Assembly (NCBI GenBank): GCA_023375675.1 | Contig: JALQBC010000027.1 | Location: forward strand, 124,001-188,000 | Source: Cytospora piceicola | Taxonomy: Eukaryota; Ascomycota; Sordariomycetes; Diaporthales; Cytosporaceae | Length of the DNA: 64,000 bases | Direction: 5' to 3' | In this document: positions 45,901 through 56,648 of the stretch, in pieces | Layout of the letters: each line of letters begins with the position of its first letter | Numbering within the stretch: the first letter of the stretch is position 1 | Position numbers and translations under genes: made by a program | Notes under the pieces: generated by a model | What the model was told of the DNA's origin: nothing | Database searches by the model: none | Seen by the model: only the letters and a program-made list of their open reading frames with translations

Positions 45901-46915
45901 AGTCCTTGAAGGATCGGGAGCGGGTGATACCCATTGCTTGGCGGTGACAGAAGCAGTCTTCTGTGTGATCAATTTGTGAAGGGGCGGGAAAAGCAAGGAG
46001 CGGGTCGGGAGGTTACTACGGCAGCGGACCTTCGTAGTCTCTTCTTTTTGCTTGGCTGGAGGACATTGGTTGACTACTTAGAGTAGTTGATCTGGGACTC
46101 AGAAGGTCAGCAGAAAGGACAGACTGCGTGAGCGGCTTGTCTTGAATGCCTCCTTGTTGGTATTCGCAATCACTTCAGTGGCTAGTCAAGAGCATACTTA
46201 ATATGGCGCAGCACACAGCTCGAGCAGAAGCTGTGAAAGTATCAACAGGTAATAAAGCAGAGCTTCTTCGTCATCATCTCACGGTTGTCAGGGCCTAGCG
46301 GCTCTAAATTAATTGGTTTGTAAGTTGGTCCAATGACAATGATCCCGATGTCTCTCATCTTCCCCCAATCAGTCCGTTTTCCCTTCGGTTTCCCCTCGGC
46401 TGTTCGTGCCTACCTGCCGGCAGGATCAGACTTGAAAACAGACAGAGCGGACGGTAAACACCAACAAATATTGAGAAAGAGGAGGCCCCAGAATCTGCAG
46501 TTTCCCTTGCTTACCTTGGTTACCTGCATCTTGGGGGTGCCACAAATGCTTGTATCTTCGTGTTGCAGCTGCCTCACATTCCTCACGGCCCTACCGTTTG
46601 TCCTCAGTGCTCACCACCTTTAGCTGAGCTGTGCCGGAAACAGGAAAGTGCAGTCAGTCAGTCCAGCCCCGCCGTCAGGCCTTCAGAGGACCGAGCGAAA
46701 CGAATACATACTTCATACATCTCACCAAGACGGGCATTTCATCATAATTATCGTCATCCGGTCATCTGTGCATCCGCATCTCAAAGCACAGTTCAGGCCA
46801 CCCCGAGACATCATCCACTTCAACACTCTTGTGCCAGGTTCTGTCACAAATCACGTTGCAGTTCCAATACTTTGCCACGCCTCATCTTGCCTCAAATCAA
46901 TATCCAAATTTGGCC
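45901..46915. other. Intergenic
   Basis: Nothing supportable in 1 kb. The region upstream of 46,916 is pyrimidine-rich and CAT/ATC-rich, as fungal promoters and leaders often are. Confidence 0.5.
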
Positions 46916-47863
46916 ATGAGCCCCTTCTTCAGGGGAAGTGTTCGTCCCCCGCGGCGGCATCCGAGGCCGTGGAGCATGAATCCGAGGCTTAACCCAGATC
47001 TTGTCAAGGATGAAGCCAACCAGAAAGAGCATCTCGCCGAACCAGCCGAGGTTAGACTGCCAGTCACCAACAGCATTTACGGCAGGCCAATTGAGTCCAC
47101 GGCTGTCCCAGATCTACCCGCGACAAACGGTCGTCACACCACAGATGGCGAGAACCAGGTCGCTGGCCCTGAGACATACGGTGGCCAAGCTGCCACAAGG
47201 TTTCATGCTGGTGGCAACACTGGATCTGAGTCCGCGGAACGTACGAAAACCATCTCTGATCCTGGTGATGAAGCTCCTACAGAGATGGCCCAGTCGGAAC
47301 AGTCGTCTCCCGTAAGCAGCACCCGGGACTCCGGAACCGCCATGATAGACTCGCCCTACCTGACCGATTTTGTCGGGAAGACCAGCTCCGACCAAACGCC
47401 TTCTGACACAATTCTGGATGTGCCACATGTTCAGGATCACGCACGAGCTGATAGTAGCACCATTGGAACTGCAGAGACTGGGCGGTATTCGGGGTCTAAC
47501 TACGACACCCAGGCTATTGAGTCATCCGATGAGGATGAGGAAACCACCGATGTCACACTGACGGCCACAGCAGAGGGATTTGGCGTCGGTGATATTCCTG
47601 GTGGATTTCCTGATGCAAGCGAAGAAGCCCTGGTTGCTGCCAACAAGGAGCCGACTGTTGACGAACAGCCTGCTTTGGGTACGACCTCCACTTTCACCGG
47701 TGGAACAGCTGCGGCCACCGAGCCACTCATGGACGATGCGCAGCTTGATGTCAGTAATGAGTATAAGCCTGTGGCGCTGATTCAAGAGGGGCCTTCGGAG
47801 CCCCTGATGTCGGATGAGCAACTCGGTGTCGACGATGAGTTCAGACCGCAGACAAAGATGTAG
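46916..47863 (+). CDS. Acidic low-complexity protein with two C-terminal repeats (hypothetical)
   Basis: Intronless ORF, 315 residues from the ATG of MSPFFRGSVRPPRRHPRPW. After a basic start the protein is acidic, Ser/Thr/Glu/Asp-rich and probably disordered, with no membrane span or catalytic motif. Near the end, EPLMDDAQLDVSNEYKP and EPLMSDEQLGVDDEFRP are clear repeats of a 17-residue unit, 21 residues apart. Such short acidic repeats often serve as binding motifs. The frame extends upstream to 46,829 but without ATG support or coding character. Function unknown. Confidence 0.6.
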   Translation: MSPFFRGSVRPPRRHPRPWSMNPRLNPDLVKDEANQKEHLAEPAEVRLPVTNSIYGRPIESTAVPDLPATNGRHTTDGENQVAGPETYGGQAATRFHAGGNTGSESAERTKTISDPGDEAPTEMAQSEQSSPVSSTRDSGTAMIDSPYLTDFVGKTSSDQTPSDTILDVPHVQDHARADSSTIGTAETGRYSGSNYDTQAIESSDEDEETTDVTLTATAEGFGVGDIPGGFPDASEEALVAANKEPTVDEQPALGTTSTFTGGTAAATEPLMDDAQLDVSNEYKPVALIQEGPSEPLMSDEQLGVDDEFRPQTKM

Positions 47864-48805
47864 GGCCACATATGGCGGTAACTCGCTTGATTGCGTAGGC
47901 CATGGATTTTGTTGCTGGGAAAAGCCGTGGACCCAGGCTCTCATGCTGGAGGCGGATGCTTTGTGCAGGATCAACGGCACGTCCAGGTTAGTCTTTTATT
48001 CAAGCCTGCGGATCAGACGACCCCATTCAGTGTATAGCCTTGGCCACCTTGGAGGCTTCTGAAGGAGCCGAGAATATTCTGCAGGCCTGGACCGTTGTAT
48101 TATGAGGCGTTTTCTGTTTGTGACCTTATTGGTGTTTTTGGGGGGTAGGAGGATGGAGGCGTATTGGGACGGGCTTGGGGGGATAATTACGGGATACCAG
48201 CAATACCCAAGGGATCTGGCGGGATACAACAGGTGTCGTGAGTTATGATAGGAAATTAGACCATCCAAAGTCGATGAGAGTTTCAAACAAACTCGGACCG
48301 TATTGATGTTCGTGGTAATAATCGGTAGCTACCTGAACATTCATCAGTCCTCTGAGCTGCCCTGATGCCTCTAAGGCCGCGTCGGCCTTGGCCCTTTCAA
48401 GGACCAGGACAGGATAGTTAGTGATCGCATTTCGCCTGGGATATGTAGGTCTTGTCATTTCATCTCGACTTGCTCGTTTCCTCATCTGACACTGGTCAAC
48501 TCTCTTGGGTATCTCTAGGTGTAACACCTTCCTGGAGCCGTCTTCATAGCGATGGGACACAGCCTCAAAGGCCTAATCCAACATGATCGCCACCCCGTCG
48601 TTCACTGAGAATAGACGGCTGCGGATCGTGGAGGCCATATTCCTCGACCCCGATGCACTCACACTCGCTCCGTGCCCCCATGCGACTCGGCTTAGTTGCA
48701 AGCATCTGAGGCTCCGTCGGTGGCAATCGCATGCCCTCGAGTGGCCCTTGTATCTCCCAATCACCCGTGCAAAGCTCGTAGCGTCTGGCCAAGCGGACTT
48801 GCCCT
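47864..48805. other. Intergenic between acidic protein and rrp40
   Basis: No supported gene. Two short minus-strand ORFs (48,243-48,560 and 48,565-48,792) lie downstream of rrp40 in different frames. Neither has a recognisable domain, and they may be remnants. Confidence 0.45.
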
Positions 48806-49630
48806 CTAGCTTGTCTCCCTGACCAATTTCTTCACCAGCTTTCTCTGGGCCTCCACATCCAGGTGTCCCTCATCCGTCTCCCTCAACGCTCTCCCCACAA
48901 TCATAATGGCCCTTACGGCCTCGCTGTTCACCCACACCTTGCCGTTCCTTCCCACTGCGATCTCGAAGCCCAGCCCCATGTTTCCAAGCTCTTCGAGCAC
49001 CACCACGCCTCCCTCAGTGGTGCTCTTGGGCATCAACAACCTCCTGGCAAAGCCCAGCGACACGGTGAACAGCATTCCGTCCTTCAGGGGCCCGAGGCCG
49101 TCGGCCTTCCCCGTCGCGGGGTTGACGCATTCCAGCTCGGCGTCCATGTGCTTGTTTGCCAGCGACACCCGTGCGTATACCAGCTGGCCGTTGGCGAGCT
49201 GTGGCCTTGTCTTCTTTGTCGCCATCTCGAAGGCGAGGACGGGAAGAAGGGCGTTGGAAGTGTGGGGGGTGAGTTGGACGTAGTAGAAGTCTGCGGCGCC
49301 GTGGTGGACCTGGCCAATGACGAGGTCGCCTTGGGAGGGGACGTACTATAAACGGAAAGGTCGGGTGTCAGTCAGGTGTGCCAGTTGGTGTGCGGTTCTT
49401 GTATGGCTGGAGAGGGCGGGAATGCTTACTCGGCCTCCGTTGTACTCAACCCATACTGAGTTCTTCTTGCGATCTGTGACGAGCTGGCCTGCGACGCTGG
49501 GCAGGATGGTACTTGGTGGGATGTGTCGCAGTCCAGGGCCCAGTTGGAGGGGCTTCTTGGGATGTGTTGGGATGTTTGAGGGGTCAATGTCGTCCCCTGG
49601 CAAGAGGAGAGGTCCCTTTACTGTAGCCAT
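48806..49630 (-). CDS. rrp40: RNA exosome cap subunit Rrp40 (EXOSC3)
   Basis: Model: complement(48806..49345, 49430..49630), 246 residues. The 84-nt intron (GTAAGC...TATAG) is phase 0: NGGR-YVPSQGDLVIG. Three-part layout: N-terminal domain (LLLPGDDIDPSNIP...LGPGLRHIPPSTI), S1 domain (YVPSQGDLVIGQVHHGAADFYYVQL...ALLPVLAFEMATKKTRPQLANGQLVYARV) and a C-terminal KH domain with the Rrp40 signature GRNGKVWVNS (variant of GxNG). Rrp40 is one of three cap proteins that thread RNA into the exosome for 3'-5' decay and rRNA maturation, in nucleus and cytoplasm. The start is the first ATG (MATVKGPLLLPGD); a longer frame opens only at GTG. It is divergent from the Ssz1 gene. Confidence 0.92.
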
Positions 49631-50064
49631 TATGTCGTTGACTGTCACTGATTGCTGGGACTGTGGATGTGAAGGTGAGTTTAGAGGTCGATCCTCAGAA
49701 TTTCCTTTGCCGTCACCAAGCCTTATCGTTATCAGTAAATAAACTATCTACTCTAGGTCGACTAAGTAAGGCTACTTGAGTACCCCAGTACCTTTCTAGA
49801 GGTGGGGTCGGCCGCCCGCTTGTTCAGTGTTCAGTGTTGCTGGCGGGTGGAGCAGGGGGCCCCGACCTTCCAGAGGACCCGCCAGAAATTTTGAACATCC
49901 AAAAGTTTTCGGTCGATTTGCAGCTGAGAGCCAAACCCCACCAACCTCCAGCGATACTTCTCAACGACGTTAACCTTACCAAGACTCAATACTGATCGAA
50001 ATACCCTCGATTTACATACTCTACCACACCACATACCACCGAAACTACCCTCAAATCAGTCCAG
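49631..50064. promoter_or_regulatory. Bidirectional promoter region between rrp40 and ssz1
   Basis: 434 bp separate the two ATGs, so both genes must be driven from here. It contains GTACCCCAGTAC-like and GCCGCCCGC motifs; the ssz1-proximal 150 bp is rich in C, A and T (ACCTTACC, ACCACACC), typical of fungal leaders. No TATA box is evident. I did not identify a specific factor site. Confidence 0.6.
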
Positions 50065-51915
50065 ATGAGTGAGAACGCAGCTACCGGCCCCAGCACCGCG
50101 CCGGCTGAGCGCGTCGCTATCGGCATCACCTTTGGCAACTCCAACAGCTCTATCGCATACACAGTCGACGACAAGGCAGAGGTCATTGCCAATGAGGATG
50201 GAGGTAAGATTGGAAGCATGTGATCCTGGTGTGTCGACTTTGTCTAACAGGACCTATCCAGACCGACAAATCCCCACGATATTATCCTACGTCGATGGTG
50301 AGGAGTACTATGGTGGCCAGGCAAAGAACTTCATCATCAGGAACCCTTCAAACACAATCGCATACTTCAAGGAGTTCCTAGGCAAGGAGTATGGACCCCC
50401 TTGGACACAATGATTTTGCCCCAGAGTAGGAAACTAACAAACTCTTTTAGCTTCAAGGCCATCGACCCTACCCACAACCACGCTTCCGCCCACCCCAAAG
50501 AGTCCGGCTCCACCGTCTCCTTCACCGTCAAGGAGAAGTCTGGGGAGGATGCCGCTCCCTCCGAGATCAACGTCTCCGAGGTTTCCACCCGCTACCTGCG
50601 CCGCCTCACCCAGTCCGCCTCCGACTATCTCGGCAAGAAGGTGACTTCCGCCGTCATCACCGTCCCTACCAACTTCAGCGACGCCCAGAAGGAGGCCCTC
50701 GTCAAGGCCGCCAACGATGCCGATATCGAGGTCCTGCAGCTCATCTCCGAGCCCGTTGCCTCCGTGCTTGCCTACGATGCCCGCGCTGAGTCAGAGATCA
50801 AGGACAAGATTGTTGTGGTGGCAGACCTTGGTGGCACCCGCTCCGATGTTGCCGTTGTTGCCAGCCGCGGTGGCATGTACACCGTCCTGGCCACAGCCCA
50901 CGACTACGAGTTTGCCGGATTCGCCCTGGACAAGATCCTCATGGACCACTTCGCCAAGGAGTTCATCAAGAAGCACAAGACCGACCCCCGGGAGAACGCG
51001 CGCTCGCTCGCCAAGCTCAAGATGGAGTCCGAGGCCTGCAAGAAGGCATTGAGCCTGGGCACCAACGCCAGCTTCAGCGTCGAGTCCCTTGCCGACGGTG
51101 TCGACTTCGCCTCCACCGTCAACAGACTCCGCTACGAGATGATCGCACGACCAGTTCTCGAGGGCTTCAACCGCCTCGTCGAGGGTGTCATCAAGAAGGC
51201 CGGCCTTGACGTCCTGGACGTCGATGAGGTCATCCTGTCCGGCGGTACCGCCCACACTCCCCGCATCGCCGCCAACCTGGGCAGCATCTTCCCCCAGACC
51301 ACCACCATCCTCGCTCCCTCCACCACGGCCACCGCCGTCAACCCCTCTGAGCTGCAGGCCCGCGGCGCCGCCCTGCAGGCCAACCTGATCCAGGAGTTCG
51401 AGGCCGAGGACATCCAGCAGAGCACCCACGCTGCCGTCACGACTGTCCCCCACGTCACCAACGCCATTGGTGTTGTCACCCTCTCCGAGGACGGCACCGA
51501 GGTCTTCACCCCCATCATCGCCCCCGAGACGGCCGTCCCCGCCCGCCGAACCGTCCACGTCGCCGCCCCCAAGGACGGCGGCGACATCCTGGTCAAGGTC
51601 GCCGAGGGCAACACCCACATCAGCGTCACCAAGCCCGAGCCCAAGCCCGCCAAGGCCGAGGAGAGCAAGAACGCCAAGGTCGAGGACGACGACGAGGACG
51701 ACTCCGACTCGGACGACGAGGAGGAGGATGACGAGGAGGAGAAGCGCGAGAAGGTGTGGAAGATCGGTGCCACCCTGGCCGAGGCCGCCGTGCGGGGCGC
51801 CAAGGACGGCGCCAAGGTCGAGGTCACAATAAACATCCTGGCGGACCTGAGCGTGACCATCCAGACGAGGGAGGTCGGCGCCAAGGGCGGTGTCAGGGGT
51901 ACCCTCTCTGCTTAA
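50065..51915 (+). CDS. ssz1: Ribosome-associated Hsp70-like chaperone Ssz1
   Basis: Model: join(50065..50203, 50262..50388, 50451..51915), 576 residues. Two short introns (58 and 62 nt, GTAAGA and GTATGG donors, CTAAC branches) keep phase: EDG-DRQIPTI and GKD-FKAIDP. The Hsp70 ATPase fold is complete in outline: VAIGITFGNSNSSIAYTVDD, VITVPTNFSDAQKEAL, VVVADLGGTRSDVAVV and VILSGGTAHTPRIAANL. A C-terminal part with an acidic insert (about 25 Asp/Glu/Ser after KNAKVE) ends in a beta-rich segment. Ssz1 pairs with the J-protein zuotin in the ribosome-associated complex at the exit tunnel and stimulates Ssb on nascent chains; it binds but barely hydrolyses ATP. Codon use is strongly C-ending, indicating high expression. 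Confidence 0.94.
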
Positions 51916-53214
51916 GGGAGTGATGGAGATGTAGGACCCCGGGTTGGTGTTATTTAGAACGGGACGTTGATGCTAGAGAGTGAAAGAGAGACATGTCACT
52001 GAATTATGGGAGGCCAAGCTTGCATGTACGCATAGGTAGCACATTAGAGGGTTTGGTTGTTCGAAAACGGAATAGATTTTGTGTGCACGAGAACAAGATC
52101 GCCTTTGCATGACCTGTGAAACTTGGACTTATTTAGAAGCCCTGCACCGGGCAGATAGATGAGGAAGACCGACGCTGAAGTTCAGCTTTGTGAGACATCG
52201 AATAGCGAGGTCAGAAAATGCCAGAAATCAACGGTACCAGAAAAGCGCTATTGTTAAGAGAGATAGATACGTGGCGTCAGGCTCAAGACTCCAACCATTG
52301 CCCCTCCTTCTAGATGTCTCGTCTGTTCTCGTCCGTACTTGAAGTAGTAATTGCCTGTCTGCGTACTAAGTAGCTGCGTCTCGGTCACAACCTGGTATAT
52401 CAGAGTTTCGCACAGCGCAAGGGGACGGACCATGGGGTTCTTTTCCTATTGTTGTTATTGGTTTCCAACGTATGCCAATACGTCTATTATGATTTGTACA
52501 TTTTTTGTTCGCCCGCGGCTGACGAATCCCTGGTCGAGACAGACAACGCTGATCTGTGTGTGTGTGTGTGTGTGCGTGCGCGCGCGCTACATGGTATAAT
52601 CGTGGCTGATACATGCAAATCCAGTCCCATGTATGATTTCCAAGACATCCCGTCATATCTCCAAGACAAAACAAAACCGTTGACTGCTCTTTTGTTCTCG
52701 AACACGGCCCATTCCAGTCCCCGAATTCAATGCTGTAAGCCGAAAGCTTAAGAAGCAAATCTCTGGGTGGACGGGCTTTATAACTCGGCCCCTCGCCGTC
52801 GTTCCCATCTTGCGTATCATTGTTCGCACCTGTCATTTTGCTTTGAAGGAACATAACCTTGATCATGATACATCTCCATGGTTTTCGGGCTAAGTGCTGC
52901 TGTCCTCTCACGACGGTTTCTTCAAGATGGCGGCCCGACTCGTTGGTGTCATTGTCTCACGTTCCCTTCCGTAGGGCCCTGTCCTGAGTGATTGAATTTC
53001 AGTCCGTGGTTGGCGAATGTCTCGCCGAGGCCCGTCTGACCGCGGTGTTCCCTGTCGGCATACTCTAAAGTAGCCTTGGTTCTTCTTCTACGTCATGGTG
53101 CCGCTTATCGCAGTGGTCATGACGGTCATGAAGTCAGAGCTCCGGCCATAATATTCGTCGTTTTGCCGCGGCGGCCCGAAAGGGAATTGTTACTTCTTGT
53201 TGTAGGACTCCTCC
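51916..53214. other. Intergenic between ssz1 and C2H2 gene (both 3' ends)
   Basis: The 3' flanks of two convergent genes, 1.3 kb. It holds a (TG)n-(CG)n tract and nothing that looks coding. Confidence 0.55.
52554..52588. repeat. Alternating purine-pyrimidine (TG)n/(CG)n tract
   Basis: About 11 TG units followed by GCGTGCGCGCGCGC, a strictly alternating stretch of about 34 bp that can adopt Z-DNA. Confidence 0.85.
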
Positions 53215-55435
53215 CTATTCTCCCATGATGACGTCCTCCTCCACTGGCTCCGGTGGGTTCACCTGCTGGTGCTTGTTCTGCATATGCCTCCTCCAGTTAT
53301 CTTTTCTGGGGAAGGACTTGCCGCCTCCCTGTTTCGAGTATGCGCATCCCGTAACGGTGCAGTGATATTTCCGCGTCTTGTTGTGCTTATCGTTGATGTG
53401 GCGGTCGAGATGGGTCTTTGTGCCGAATCGTTTTTCGCATTGGTGGCATTGGTGCGGCCGTTCGTGATATCGTTTGTGATGGCTGTGCGAGTGTTAGTTG
53501 GTTGAGCAGGGCGGCGATACGCATCAGGTTGCTGAGGTATGGGAAAATACGATCTGAACAGGAGGGGAAGGGTTGGAGTACGAACTTCAGCTTATGAACC
53601 TGGTCGAACTTGCTGCCGCATATATCGCATGCAAACGACGTGGGCTTGGGTGACGGAGATGCATCGCCTGGCATAGAGCCCTGGGATTGATCGCCAGGGG
53701 TAGTCACGAGGTATTCTGCCAATCGTGTCAGTCCAGGCCGGGGTTACACAGAGAGGTCTGAGAGAGTCTCACCTGAAGCCGGGTCAAAGGGACTAGAAGG
53801 TCGACCGCCCGACATTGACGAGCGCGGTGAAGGAGAGACAGTGAGCCGGGTCTCAGGCGAGGTGTGGTTCGACGGAGATGGGCCGTATGCATATTGATCG
53901 TACCCCGGTGATGAAGTGTCGGAGATATCTGTGACATTTTGCTCCTCGTTTTGGGGCATGACTTGCCCGTTGTTGGTGACGTCCATCTGGGTTGGTTGTC
54001 GCACAACAGCTTGGAACCGGGGTCGTACTGTTTCTTGTGAAGGGTCGAATTGAGAGGGAAGATATTCTTCAGGTCGGGATGATTGGTAAGGTTGGTATGG
54101 TTCTATTTCAGGTGGAGGGGACGACTCTGATTGTGGAGGAGACATGGCAAAGGGGGGTGGAGGGGAGTTTTCCATTTTCCAAAGCTCGGTGTCTACCCAG
54201 GCAGCCTGTTCAGCGTCGGTCGACGGCTTCATGACATCCATGGGATTGAGTGTGCCGGGGGCGGGTTGGGATGGGCCCGGTGGTGGCTCGAACTTCTTGA
54301 GGCTTGGCTCAAAGGGGAGGCCTCTTGGTGGCGTAGTGCCGCTTTTATCCTCAAGTGACTTTTTTGCCTCGCCATCGTCACTGCTCAGCTCGTCATCCCT
54401 GGTTTCAGGCGAAACTGGACTAAGCGGCGCTCCAACCGCTCTGAATGGGCTTGGACTTCCGAGGTGGTGGCTATCAGGTCGTTGAGGTTGAGGCATGGCC
54501 GCTCCGGCAAACGAGGCCCCAGGCATCCCGAAGAGGTGTATAAATTCAGACCCTGGGGGAGGGAACGACAAATTCGGTTCCGCTGGCGGTGATAATGGAC
54601 CTCCTGCATAGTACTCTGCTGCCGCTCCTCCCTCTGGGGGCTTGTCGTCGCGTAGATATGGCACGGCGTGCGCAGTCTGAGCCTGGTCGAGCTGGTCCAT
54701 ATCTATGTCCAGCGACCTGCCGTCCGTACCCCGGGACTCACTTCCGCTAGATCTCGTGCTTCCCCGGTGGAAAGCGGCATGGATCTTCCTGAAGGCGCCT
54801 CCTAGGCTTGGAGGATGAGTCCCACGAAGGCTGCCCGTACCCGACCGTGACAGAGATTCCGGCTCGGTGGTCAAGGGTGCGTAGGGCACACCTCGGTCTG
54901 TCTGTCCCTCAGGAGGTGGGGTGAAGGGCCCATGTCCGATAGCTGGAGACGGGTTTCGACTGGCGGCCGCAAAGGCCTCAGCGACGGAAAGTGATGAGCG
55001 ACCCGCGCCAGCACTGGGGGCGGGAGAACATGTGCGTAGAGTCTGCGCAAAAGCAGCCGGCGATGGGGCGGCAGCATGGTGGAATGTGATACCGTCTGGG
55101 CCATACTCCTTTCCTTGTTGCGAGTCACGATCAGATGAGGTGGCAGCAGTCGAAGCTAGGCGGGCTTGAGAGTGACGGTTGCTGGCATAGGAAGAGAAGG
55201 CCTCCGAAACGGGACGCGGACGCATGTCCGCGTTGCCCATTTCAGGTCGCAGGGCATCGTGCTCTTGGTGCTTTCTCATACGTCTCTTCCTCCGGAATTT
55301 TAGTAAAAAGGGCAGACTGCAGACGAGCATAAGAATGAAAGCAGCGGCAGCACCGACGACGGCACCGGCGATGGTGCCAGATGAAACCTCGCGAGCCATG
55401 ATAACATGGTCGCGAGCGGTGAGAATTTGCGACAT
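53215..55435 (-). CDS. Membrane-anchored protein with three C-terminal C2H2 zinc fingers
   Basis: Model: complement(53215..53482, 53586..53715, 53773..55435), 686 residues. Introns of 57 nt (GTGAGA...GGCAG) and 103 nt (GTTCGT, CTAAC branch, CACAG) keep phase: PASG-EYLVTTP and HKLN-HHKRYHERP. The N-terminus is short (MSQILTARDHVIMAREVSS); residues ~22-45 are one hydrophobic span (GAVVGAAAAFILMLVCSLPFLL) followed directly by KFRRKRRMRK, so the long C-terminus should be cytosolic. A Pro/Ser-rich region of ~500 residues follows. Fingers: C584/C587/H600/H604, C610/C613/H626/H631, C639/C644/H664/H669 (long loop). ATG at 55435 is the first true start; the frame opens further up only at TTG. A tethered transcription factor, released by proteolysis, is the obvious inference. 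Confidence 0.85.
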
Positions 55436-55610
55436 GATGGGAGAGATTGAAGTTGAGGATGATGTCAATCTCCGGATATCGAGATGACTTGCCAAGCGAA
55501 CGAATCAGTGTTTCAGTTGATCGAGGACTGATTGGCCAGGACGGTTGAGTGAGGATCAAGATGATGAGATTATGAGGCGAATGGGCGTGTGTCCAAGGTC
55601 CAATCTACGC

Positions 55611-55702
55611 CGGTCCGGTCCTGTCCTGTCCGGTCCTGTCCTGTCCTGTCCTGATGAGGATGAGGATGAGTGCGAGGGTGAGGGTGAGGGTGAGGGTGAA
55701 GG
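55611..55702. repeat. Compound microsatellite: (GGTCC/TGTCC)n, (GAGGAT)n, (GAGGGT)n
   Basis: Three adjoining tandem arrays: five-base TGTCC/GGTCC units, then GAGGAT, then GAGGGT units. It lies about 180-270 bp upstream of the C2H2 gene's ATG, inside its likely leader or promoter, and is strongly purine/pyrimidine strand-biased. Confidence 0.85.
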
Positions 55703-56596
55703 TAAGCTGTGAATGAACGGGACGAGTCGCGCGCGCTCGTCAGCGGTTACCGACTGCCGAGCAATGGATCAACACCTCATAACCCAACGGCGACCGTGGC
55801 AGGCTAGCAGGTCCTGCTCAAGAGGTCGAAAGTGGTCTTCTATTCTATGTTGATGGTGGGTGGAAGTGGCGAATTAAAAAAGTTACTTGGCGACAGTCGT
55901 CGATGAAACAGATTGGATGCGATGGGTTCGGCCCCTCATGGTCGAGAAGGCGGGCGGGTTAGGAAGATGGGAAGAGGGAGGACTGTTGGTCTGAATGGAT
56001 GATGAAGATTGGACGAGTTGAGATCAATGGAGCGGTGCGGCGTGGTAGACTGGAGCCGGGAAAGGAGCAGCAGTGAGCGTGTGGGCTTTCCGGTGGGGGT
56101 TCAGCCTCAAGCCTGGCGAATGATGGGGTGCGCTGCTTGGCCTTCCTTGGCCTCTGCTGGCTTGGCCTGCTCTGGCCGTTTATTAGTTAGAGCCTTTGGT
56201 GGCTAAAGTTGGTGAAGGATGGTGGAAAAGTGGGGATTTAGAAGCGGATTTTGGGCGGATTTTAGTTTTTTCTTTCCTCCTCGTATTTTCCTTCTTTTTC
56301 TTCCTTTTCCTTCCCTGTTCCTGTTTTCCCTAGCTGCCCGTTGATATGAGACTAGGTAGCCTAGGGAGATAACCCAGCTAGATAACTGGTACTAGTCCAG
56401 GTCTTAAAAGGTTCCAAGGTTGCGAGACGAGCACTTGGGAGTTTCGAGAAGCGGGAGGTGCACCGAAGAGACAGACATTACGAGGCACTAAACAACCTGT
56501 TGCCTGGTACATGGTACAGTGGAATGCCGGACCTGCCCAGTGGTTCAGGTGGTGACGGGTACAACGGCACATGGACCGTCATAACTTCCAAGGTTC

Positions 56597-56648
56597 CAAC
56601 ACACCAACACACTAACACACTACACACTAACACACTAACACACCACCC
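56597..56648. repeat. ACACTAAC-type tandem repeat
   Basis: About six imperfect copies of CACACTAA/CACACCAA. Differences between copies are mostly T/C transitions. Confidence 0.75.

Noticed and set aside
49631..49648. Extra six residues at the start of Rrp40
   Set aside because: The extension begins at GTG; the first ATG is at 49630.
50791..51618. 275-codon minus-strand ORF opposite ssz1 (and another at 51132-51884)
   Set aside because: Antisense shadows of a highly biased, C-ending coding strand. Composition is Gly/Val/Asp repeats without domain sense, while the plus strand is clearly Ssz1.
55435..55495. Extra 20 residues at the start of the C2H2 protein
   Set aside because: That extension begins at TTG; the first ATG is at 55435.
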